Shown here: one piece after another, positions 49,987-64,000 of the stretch
How the letters are laid out: each line of letters starts with the position of its first letter
Position numbering within the stretch: the stretch's first letter is position 1
Assembly (NCBI RefSeq): GCF_020882245.1
Contig: NC_083598.1
Span: 84,387,714 to 84,451,713 of the forward strand
Reading direction: 5' to 3'
DNA from: Rhopalosiphum padi
Lineage: Eukaryota; Arthropoda; Insecta; Hemiptera; Aphididae
Length of the DNA: 64,000 nt
The notes under the pieces: model-generated
Seen by the model: the letters and a program-made list of their open reading frames with translations, nothing else
The model's database searches: none
Told to the model about the DNA's origin: nothing
Translations under genes and position numbers: made by a program

Positions 49987-51937
49987 AATTTGGTTTTATA
50001 GAAATAAATCATGCCTTTAAATAAAACTAACTAGTTTGAATAATATATATTTTAATTGATGTACTTACCTACATGTCTTATTCATCGAATTAAAATGGTT
50101 GGGACCCAACCAAAAATACCCGGAGATTATTGTTATACTGTACCTACAACAGTAAATGTCGAGTTTAGTAATACGGTGGACAAGATTTCGAGAGTTGGCT
50201 ATACAATGGATGTATGACTTGAGTCTTGAATCAAGTCGTCTTTTTTTGTTAAATTAAAGTAATGGGTAATCTTCGTAATTTATAATATTACATGATACGT
50301 GTAATGATTTTATGTAAGTACGGTATGTGATTATAGTGACTTTATTATTATAGACAAATAATAATTTAGTTGATTGAATGACTATGTAATGACTAATGAC
50401 TAATTAATTCAGAGCTTGCACTAATGTGCAGTTCTAAATTAAAATGTGCAGTTCATAAAAAATTATATGTTTTGAATTTTTAATAATTAATTCTATATGT
50501 CTACGAGCTTATAACATAGATATCATTTGACATTATTTTGTTTTTCAAATTAATTAGAAATTATGATTGAAACATTGATAATTTATCTATGAATATAAAG
50601 AGATTAAATCTATTACGGTCTTTAAGATAAACCGTGGTCATGACCATTGCGTTATGCCAGTACAGTCAATTAGACTTACCCCACCAAATGTTGTGATTGT
50701 GCTCAAATTAATAACCATCTTCAATTAGAAAATATTGTTATCGATGAATAGGTTGTCATAAAAAAGAAAAAACATTTAAAAATTAGATTAATATTAATTG
50801 TTGTTAATCAAAATATAATTTAAGGAATTTTTTTATTTAAACTTTAAACTGACAATATTTAATATAGCGAAGCGAGCATCAAATTTTTTCACTTCTGAAA
50901 AACACAAGAGTGTGTAGCTCTAATATTTCTTTAGCGCAAGCTCTGTAATATCTTAGTAAAATATTGGCATTCCAATTCAAGACTACAACAATCAAAAAAT
51001 ATTTTTTATTTTTTTTTCTATAAAATAATTTAAAACTGCTAAGGATATTAGGTAAGTACAATTAGTACAAAACCTAAAATATATAAGTTGTGAAAATAGT
51101 TTATTTTCGATACCTATGTATATTATATTGTTTTTATTACTACTAAAAAGTCTAAAAATATGACGTATTTAAAAAACAGCGAATTATTTTATCGAGTAAT
51201 GAATGTAATAACCAATCACTGTTTTGAAATAAATATAGGTAATACGATTATTGTTGCAGTTTTGAACTTGACAAATGATAATAAAAAAATTGAGTACATA
51301 TATATTAATATATTGCCGTCAAACATTAATAGAGGAAGAAGTTGGTAAATCACGGATATTTACCATATTTAAATTTAGTCAGCTCATATTTTTAGATTAA
51401 CGAATATATAAGATTCTCTCCTAGTTAGATGATTTTTTTACATTTTTTTTTTAGTTTCCTGACTTTTATATGAGTTATCTCATGACATTTTGGGTAGTAG
51501 AAATCTAAAAAACCAGACAATCTTTTGGATATTTGGAATGTTAGAAACGATTAATATTTATAAAAACTATTTTATTTTCTATTATGTAGATAAACATAAA
51601 ATATAATATTAAATATACTTTAACGAGTGTATATTTATTTATAAATGTATATTCTATTAGGAACTTCGCATATTTTCATAATATGTTAAAAATAAAAGAT
51701 ATTGTGTAGATACCTATTATCACATTGTAGATAATATTATAGAATATTGTGTATATTTTAATATTAAGCTATTGAGTAAATAATCAGTGATAATATTATT
51801 AATGTAGATCATTATTAAATTATTTCAACTGTAGACAAAATTAAACATCGATAAACCTAATTCATTATTCATATGACACTATGACAGCATATGTAAATAA
51901 AATAATAAAATATAAATAATATATAATATAATCTTCA

Positions 51938-51973
51938 ACCATATAAACTAGTTTATAACTTAGTTTATATGGT
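51938..51973. repeat. Short palindrome
   Basis: ACCATATAAACT and its exact reverse complement AGTTTATATGGT flank a 12-nt spacer. A further 5-bp complement (TCTTC / GAAGA) lies outside at 51932-51936 and 51982-51986. Confidence 0.8.
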
Positions 51974-52143
51974 CGTCGGTCGAAGAATATAATAATGCCA
52001 TATATTTATTTAAATTAAAATGTACATAATATTAATGAATAAATATAATTATAATATTATAGGTTATCTATACGTTTATCATATTATACAGGTAAATGAG
52101 ATACGATATTATAAATTAAAAAAAAAAAACTAAAATTAGTACT

Positions 52144-52346
52144 TCAGAGAATGTCAGTGTAAAATAAAAGGTATGCAATGCTCAAGAGATGACGTTTGAA
52201 TTTTAATTTTTTAAACGATCCTTCAAGCCCACGTGACGAATTAAATCGATTATTCTTATCAATCCGCTTGTTTTCGTCTACACGGTTGAATTTCTCGTAG
52301 TCTTCAAAAAAACTCCCGTATGTCTTAAAACGTTCTAGCGATTCGT
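52144..52346 (-). CDS. Candidate terminal exon of an unknown gene
   Basis: After a plausible acceptor (TTTTATAG) the minus strand is open for 66 codons to a TGA, with GC-richer, protein-like codon use (SLERFKTYGSFFEDYEKFN then RVDENKRIDKN). A hydrophobic open frame just upstream (52383-52552, with a good donor GTAAGTAC) does not join it in phase, so I cannot build a gene. It may be a relic or a misread stretch. Confidence 0.22.
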
Positions 52347-53310
52347 CTATAAAATATTTAAAAACAAAATCTATTATTTGTACTTACTATTTTATATTTA
52401 TGGCCAAATACTGAGACACCAGCCATAGTTAATAGGTCTATAATCAGCGGCATGAGAAAAAGGCGGTAAATTGTAAATGAAAACCAAATAATTCGTGGTA
52501 TCAAATCAACTATTATCAAATATAGGTAAATTATTATTCTCTGATCAAACAAACTAATAAGTATTAACTGAAATAATATTATAGTTTGCCTTTACTATTT
52601 TTTTTTTTTTGTACATAATAATTAATAATTAATAACATTGGAAATTTGTGAAACTTTAGTCTAAAACCTTAAGTATTTAGATTGTTTATAACTAATATAA
52701 GTTCCATAAAATCCATATCGATCGTCGAATCGTATATATTTTCAGCCTATTCCGGCCTTTTTCTTTTGTATGTCAAGAAATATCAACAGTTTCTGGATTG
52801 CTATAGATTTGATGTTAGTAAGGTATTACAATTTTAATAGGTATGTATCATGTATTATACGTATAAGTTATAATATCATCCTTCATCATACACTTTTTAA
52901 CGATCATATATATTTTATTCTTTATAATATTTATATAACATACCTATATTATATAGACCTCGAGTAAAAGTGTGGAGATCCACCATAGCTGTCAATAGCA
53001 AATGTTGTATATGTAAATAAAGACTTGCAAATAATTGCAATACAAACAAAATTTAATTATAGAAATTCATTGAAACAAATTCTTAATTTTTAAATATTTC
53101 TTAGTAGTTTTAGGGCATAAATGTTCATTTTTTTTTAAATTTTGGTCTTACCAATATTATAGACATTTTTTAGAAACTCGGGGGGCTTTGTTATGTTATT
53201 AGTTATACGTAAAAAACAAGATTTAATATTTTTTTTATTTATAGTTGAAATCTACGTTTGTATTTCAAACTTTTTTTTTGTTTTTAGATAATATATATAT
53301 CTTTGTTAAG

Positions 53311-54945
53311 ATGGAAGATTTATCAGATTCTCCAATTGTATGGGAAAGTGAATCTTTTGAAGAAGAAAAACAAAAATGGTTTGTAAAACAACATATTATG
53401 TTTTTAATTGATGCTTCAAAACCAATGTTCAATACTTATGATAATACAACTTTTTTTGCAACAAGTATTTCACTTTGCAAAAATGTAGTTCTGAAACTAA
53501 TTAGAGAGAGCAGAAATGACAAAATAGGTATATTGATATACGGTACAGACGATGAAAATAGAAAATGTCCCAAGTATATTAATGTGTTATCTGAACCAAT
53601 AAAACCTAATATTCAATTAATTAAAAAGCTCGATGATATATTAACAAGTAAATCTATTCAAACGGGACAATCTCCATTGTCACCTCTATCAGACGCAATA
53701 TGGTATGGTAACTATCTTATAAAAAAATTTAGTGAGAATCAAAGCTGTAGTACTATTATGCTCATTACATGCAATGACCAACCTGAAATTGGCGATTCTA
53801 AAAAGCAATTCCATCTAAGAACAAGAATTGATGATGTTATTAAAAATAATTTTGATTTTAAACTTATACCTATTGGTACAACATTTAACATGAACCTTTT
53901 CTATGAAGGTCTCCTGAAGAACTTTAACAGTATTTCTAAACCCATGAAGGGGCTAAAAAGTATAGATGATATTATGTTGGAAATCAATGAAAAATTAAAA
54001 CATGGTAGAAGTGTATCCAAAATAAAATTCTATATTAATAACGACTATTATATATCTACATCATTGTTTAGATTTTATACAAAATCTAAAATACCATCAA
54101 AAGTTAGGCTGGACAAGAGAACTAATAAACCATTGACCAGTAATACTCAAGTATTTACAATAGAAAATGAAGAATTAATGTATAAATCTGATCAAGCTAA
54201 ATATTTAGTGTTAGCAGATAAAAGAATAATATTTAAAAACGAAGATTTAGCAATTCTAAAAAGTGGCATTCTAGAACCTGGTATTAGATTACTTGGTTTT
54301 ACAAATAAAGAAAATATTATGATATCGTATCATTTTAAAACTCCCATATTTCTTCGGCCTAATAGTGATGTAGACATAGGTGGCACGCGTATGTTTATTT
54401 CTCTTATTGAATGCTGCTTGGAGAAAAATAAATATATAATGTGCTTCTTAAAAATTCGGAAAGGAGGAAAGGTTCATTTATCTGCCCTGATACCTCAAGA
54501 TGAAGTTATAGATGAAACTGGTACTCAAAAACAGCCATCAGGATTTCATGTTATATTTCTGCCATTTAATGAATGTTTGAAACCAGTAAAACCAATAGAA
54601 CCAACAGAAGATAATGAATTTTTAACGAGTACACAAGAATTACTAGGCATGAAAATATGTGAAAGTATGCCTATCAATTATTATCCATCACTGATCAAGA
54701 ACCCTAAAATCAACTTTCATTGGGCAATGTTAGAATCCTTGGCATTGGAATCAGAAATGCCAAACATTTTAGATGAAACACTTCCAGCAAATGATGTTTT
54801 TGATAAAAATTTAAGTACAATAAAAAATGATATTTATGAACATCTTTTGCCACATGTTTCTAGCCTACCAAAGACAGATAAAAAATCCGATATGAATAAT
54901 CAAAATTTTAGTGGAAAAGGAAGAAAAAGAAAAATTGTGCAGTAA
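53311..54945 (+). CDS. Ku70: Ku70, DNA end-binding subunit for non-homologous end joining
   Basis: A single exon of 544 codons plus stop. Order: vWA-like N-terminal domain (about 28-210; HIMFLIDASKPMF, GILIYGTDDENRKCP, LSPLSDAIWYGNYL, TIMLITCNDQPE); Ku beta-barrel core (about 225-440; TNKPLTSNTQVFT, LGFTNKENIM, FLRPNSDVDIGGTRMF, SALIPQDEVIDETG, GFHVIFLPFNECLKP); and the Ku C-terminal arm (SLIKNPKINFHWAMLESLAL). It ends in a basic tail, GKGRKRKIVQ, with no SAP domain, whereas vertebrate Ku70 (609 aa) has one. With Ku80 it forms a ring that loads onto double-strand breaks and recruits ligase IV. ATG 53311 follows a splice acceptor (TTTTTAG, ending 53286) and fits the acidic N-terminus. It is convergent with the MAP kinase gene. 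Confidence 0.93.
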   Translation: MEDLSDSPIVWESESFEEEKQKWFVKQHIMFLIDASKPMFNTYDNTTFFATSISLCKNVVLKLIRESRNDKIGILIYGTDDENRKCPKYINVLSEPIKPNIQLIKKLDDILTSKSIQTGQSPLSPLSDAIWYGNYLIKKFSENQSCSTIMLITCNDQPEIGDSKKQFHLRTRIDDVIKNNFDFKLIPIGTTFNMNLFYEGLLKNFNSISKPMKGLKSIDDIMLEINEKLKHGRSVSKIKFYINNDYYISTSLFRFYTKSKIPSKVRLDKRTNKPLTSNTQVFTIENEELMYKSDQAKYLVLADKRIIFKNEDLAILKSGILEPGIRLLGFTNKENIMISYHFKTPIFLRPNSDVDIGGTRMFISLIECCLEKNKYIMCFLKIRKGGKVHLSALIPQDEVIDETGTQKQPSGFHVIFLPFNECLKPVKPIEPTEDNEFLTSTQELLGMKICESMPINYYPSLIKNPKINFHWAMLESLALESEMPNILDETLPANDVFDKNLSTIKNDIYEHLLPHVSSLPKTDKKSDMNNQNFSGKGRKRKIVQ

Positions 54946-57900
54946 TTGAAAGTCAAAACAGTAATGATCAGTAGATTAAGAACACGAGACCATTGAGATA
55001 CAATTATTTTTACTATAATTACTACCTAATGATTTTAATATAATACAATTAAATCATTAAGTATACTAAAAAAAAATTGTTATTGATATTTTTGTTTTGT
55101 ATATATAATTAAATATTAAAAAAGTTATTATTCTACTTATTTCCGACTATAGAAAGCTTGTGCTGATAAGAAATTATTATTTTTTAAATATCAAAGATAT
55201 GTTTCAAATGTATAATTTTTTTTTAAATGTATTGTAATTTTACGGTGAAGAAAATAATATAAAGTTTTCTACCTGTCCTATTTAGTTTTCTGTCTTGTTT
55301 TTTTTTTTACAGTATAGAATAAGTTTTACAACTCAAATTATTTAATTCATACTTATTGCTCTAACAATTATTCCTATTAGGTATGAATTTGTTTGAAACA
55401 AAATATACGGATATAACCACATGATAATAAAGTACTCATCTGCACAAGTGATTTAGTCAAATGTATGAACTCAATGGTTTAATGTAGTTGACTGATATTA
55501 CATTAAGTAGTAACTGTGTACAAATATAAATCATTAATATTATGTTAAATTTATATATTCTCTGTAAATTTAATCATTGTAGAAAGCTTCCAACTAACTC
55601 AAATGCAGCTCCTTGAATGTTGGTTTTAATAACAGTAAGTAGGTACTCAATGTCAAATATATATATATTATATGTCTCAGTTATATTTTATTACAGGTAT
55701 TGTAACGATTTAAAAACCAACACATTGTCATTCGTCAGTATATTTAATTTAATAAATACAAATTACACAAACATAGGTAAAATATTATTGCCAAATATAC
55801 TGTTAATATGTAATGACAAAAATATATAATACATATTTTACTCCTCCACATGTTACTCAACAATCATTCAAGTATCAATTTTATAACAACAATAAAGTTT
55901 GAAAAAGCGAACAATAAATAAAATTAATGGAATAATGATTATTATAAATAATGTAAATGCGATATTATTTTAATAATTTACATTATAATAAATTAAACAC
56001 AATTATTGTATAATAATATGTAGTTAAAAAACAAAAGAGCACATAATATCGTAACCAATTCAATTGATTAAATTTATTTGAATAAAGGTAAATTCTTCTT
56101 TTTTTTTTTTACTAGTTGCTAATTATAAATGTAAATTTTTATATTAATAATGGTTATATTGTGCTCGTTTGATAGTAAAATATTTGCACTCACATATAAA
56201 CACGAACAATATAAATGAAAATTATGGTTACTTAAAACTATTTTTATTGCTATTATTTCTAATAAATTTGAATATAGTTTAAGTAAAAAATATAGACACA
56301 CATATAATGAAAAATTTTTCAAATAATTTTCTTTTGATTTTTTAATGATGATGAAATGGTAGAAGTTTAACAAAAAACCAAAATTTGCCAGCTCATTTAA
56401 TTTTTTTGTATAAATTCATAATAATAATAATTTATGTTAACAAGTACAAAATATTGTAAGGTTTTTAATTTATATTAATGGAGTAATAAAGGAATAAAAA
56501 TAATTAATATTTTAGCATTTGAACTAATAATTTGTATGTGTACAATTATTTTACTTAAGAAGAATAAATACTACAAACATTTATTAGAAACATTTTATGA
56601 AAGTGTAATACTTTGGTTTTTCTTAATTGTCCGGCTTTGTACTTAATTTTTAAATTAAATTTTAACCTTGGCTTAAACCAGAGGAGTAAAATAATTATTT
56701 TAAACAATATTTGTGTTTAATAGAATATTACAAAACAGATTAAATAAGAATAGTTTATATTCAAATTGCAATAAAAAGTAATAATTTGCAATTAAATCAG
56801 TTTTAACATTCATTTGTATATTTAATTAACAATATAAATTGAATACCATTTGTAAGCTCTAACACATATAACAAAAGTTATCTAGAAATTTTTATTCAAT
56901 TAATAATAATAAACAAATAAATATATAAAATGATAGGCCTCTGAGAACACATTAAAATAATCAGTTCGAATCGTCAAAATACAATTTGGTCACTAAATAT
57001 ATACAGGTGTAACAGAATAGATGATAAATATAATTAATCATGTAATCAATTTTTTTCTAATCAATATAACATTATTTTTTTTTTTTGTAAATAATTAATA
57101 ATTATTTTACAATATATCTAAATTAAAATAATTTTCATAAAAAAAAATTGATAAGAATAAAAGTTATTACCTACAATCTACATAGTTAGTAAATTACATC
57201 TGTCAGTTCTTTCTGTAACTTCCTGTATATTATATATATTATGATATTATAATTTTGTTCTCTTGACTGAATAATATTTTTTAATAGTGATACATAACAA
57301 ATAATTATACTATCACATATTTTACTGAATGTTTCATTTTCAAAATTAAATTGCAGTTTATAAGAATATTCATTAAAAAATACGATAAATGTTGTCGTTA
57401 AATAACAACAAAACAATGAGCAAAACTAATAGATACGTGAAAACGGTAAAGTATTTTAATAATTTACAAGAATTAAGCTTGGAAGATATAATGAATTAAT
57501 AAAAATAAATATACTTATATATTAGACAATAGCAAAAATTATTTACAAGTTGGTTTCAAAGGAACGTAATCACTCAATTGAACTTTATTAAATGTTTAAT
57601 CGACTTTATTTTCAAAAATAGGTCACTTACGGTAAATTAATAGCACAATTTTTTTTTTTTTTGTGAAATAATTAAAGAAAATATTGAAATTTAAACTTTA
57701 AAATGTGTGTAATAATATCAATATGTTTTAATCATTTACTTCTTAATTTAACTAACAACACAATTTTACATCCCGTGATGTTTACATTGATTTAATTTCT
57801 AAACAACATCTAATAAAATATTAATAAATATACTGTATAAGTACCATGAATATTATCACAAATGACAGGGAATGAGGGAAATGGCCGGATGGGAACAAAA

Positions 57901-58340
57901 AAATGTACACTATTTAAATTCTAGCTAAATATTTCTTTATCATAATGCAGTGATAGACTTTAAACGATCACATTAGTAATATTAAATATTTCAAAACTAA
58001 CAATATTTCATTTTTGTCACTCAAAAGGAAAATACGCTTTGGGGCAAATACTTTATAAGGCTAATATCTGATTATGTAACAACAAATTTGATTAATATCA
58101 AATAATATAAATTAAATATTAAATTTATAATAATAATACATACATACAATTTAACTATATAATAAGTCGTACTTAATACTAAGATGAATATTTTAGACTC
58201 AAGATAGGATTATATATTATAAAGAACTGTAAAGAAGCGAGAAATGTATTAAACATTGAAATGCAATATAAGTTCAAATTTTAGAAGAATAAGAGTTAAG
58301 CACTGTAAGGAATTAAAAACATATAATATCCATACTTTGC
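54946..58340. other. Convergent 3' interval between Ku70 and ERK
   Basis: No gene seen; strongly AT-rich. It must hold both 3' UTRs. An AATAAA-containing stretch (AATAAAGTTTG) near 55891 is one candidate signal for Ku70; several TTTATT motifs serve the opposite strand. Confidence 0.5.
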
Positions 58341-63655
<5,315 letters not shown>

Positions 63656-64000
63656 AATATCCACAGCACCCTGTGGGCAAGTCAACGTACACCGTTAGGG
63701 AGAAAAATACATTTTGGGACGCGGTACGGTACGCAGAATTACTGTTGACCGTCGCACCAGTAACGGTGGCACTCACTTGTGTAAAGGTAGTATGACGAAA
63801 AGCTCGCAGCGCACAAGACGTAAGCTGCTCAAAAGCCAATTTGCGCGTCTGTGAACGTGTGTGTGAGTGTGCGTACTGTGTGTCGTGTGTGTACTGCGAG
63901 TCTGCGTGTCGTGTGTGTGTGTGTGTCCGGGCGTGCGTGTGTGTGTGTGTGTGAGTGCGCGCGCGCGCTACTCTGAACGCGCTCTCTCGTGTGTATGGGA
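63656..64000 (-). promoter_or_regulatory. ERK 5' leader with a 106-nt intron, and upstream region
   Basis: On the minus strand a donor (ACACAA|GTGAGTG, exon end 63777) and an acceptor (CCCACAG|GG, exon start 63670) bound a 106-nt intron 15 nt before the ATG. The leader exon is open in frame with the kinase but holds no ATG. Further upstream the sequence becomes GC-rich with CG and GT/GC dinucleotide runs, the typical look of a broad promoter. Confidence 0.55.
63857..63971 (+). repeat. GT/GC dinucleotide-rich tract
   Basis: About 115 bases dominated by GT, with interspersed GC and CGTGT, ending in a GCGCGCGC run, upstream of the ERK leader. Confidence 0.85.

Larger units (their letters stand above)
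49987..53310. other. AT-rich interval before Ku70
   Basis: Mostly featureless AT-rich sequence. It includes a small perfect 12-bp-arm hairpin (51938-51973) and one candidate minus-strand exon (52144-52346). A splice acceptor at 53285-53286 suggests a 5' non-coding exon of Ku70 somewhere upstream, which I could not place. Confidence 0.5.

Noticed and set aside
52770..52967. Plus-strand frame starting MSRNI, as does the orphan 292-aa gene
   Set aside because: The first 14 bases and a nearby AACAGTTT agree, but the similarity ends there and the rest is random-looking AT-rich sequence; probably chance.
53245..53310. Extension of Ku70 upstream of ATG 53311
   Set aside because: It starts at a non-ATG codon and crosses a clear splice acceptor (TTTTTAG); better read as intron plus leader.

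Overview
The window is a 64 kb piece of a very AT-rich, intron-rich insect genome. The gene content (Dumpy with its tandem EGF/DPY array, a Rolled-type ERK), the short introns and the transposon debris (Merlin, Ginger2-like and hAT ends) fit a hemipteran, most likely an aphid. That taxon is an inference. No prokaryotic, CRISPR or tRNA signal was found.

Layout. 1-32031 (+) is the 3' part of a giant dumpy gene. I resolve 65 exons, almost all joined in phase 1. They hold eight copies of a 2.2-2.6 kb higher-order repeat (six EGF-DPY-EGF modules each, introns included), then a run of divergent Cys-rich modules, a ZP domain, a polybasic cleavage site, a transmembrane helix and a short tail. 32032-35181 is the convergent 3' space. 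35182-44752 (-) is LMBRD2 in 12 coding exons whose lengths sum to exactly 658 codons including the stop. Its introns carry a complete two-exon gene on the opposite strand, WDR92/DNAAF10 (39703-40869), and two decayed DNA transposons with target-site duplications or candidates for them: Ginger2-like at 38159-39219 and Merlin-like at 42188-43014. The small BBSome gene BBIP1 (44769-44996, -) ends 16 nt before the LMBRD2 start codon, so the two look like one two-cistron transcript. 45500-53310 is mostly non-coding. It holds an hAT MITE, an unrecognised single-exon acidic-repeat gene (48417-49295) and, just behind that gene, a 650-bp near-perfect foldback. 53311-54945 (+) is Ku70 as a single coding exon without a SAP domain. 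58341-63655 (-) is the ERK/Rolled MAP kinase in 8 coding exons, with its 5' leader and a GT/GC-rich upstream region at the right edge.

Functional links. Dumpy anchors epidermis and tendon cells to the apical matrix. WDR92 (axonemal dynein assembly) and BBIP1 (BBSome) are both cilium genes and sit within about 5.3 kb of each other around LMBRD2. A perfect RFX X-box lies 77 nt upstream of the WDR92 start codon, which supports cilium-type regulation. The least explained parts are the orphan acidic-repeat gene with its self-complementary 3' end, the adjoining long hairpin, and the BBIP1-LMBRD2 pair.
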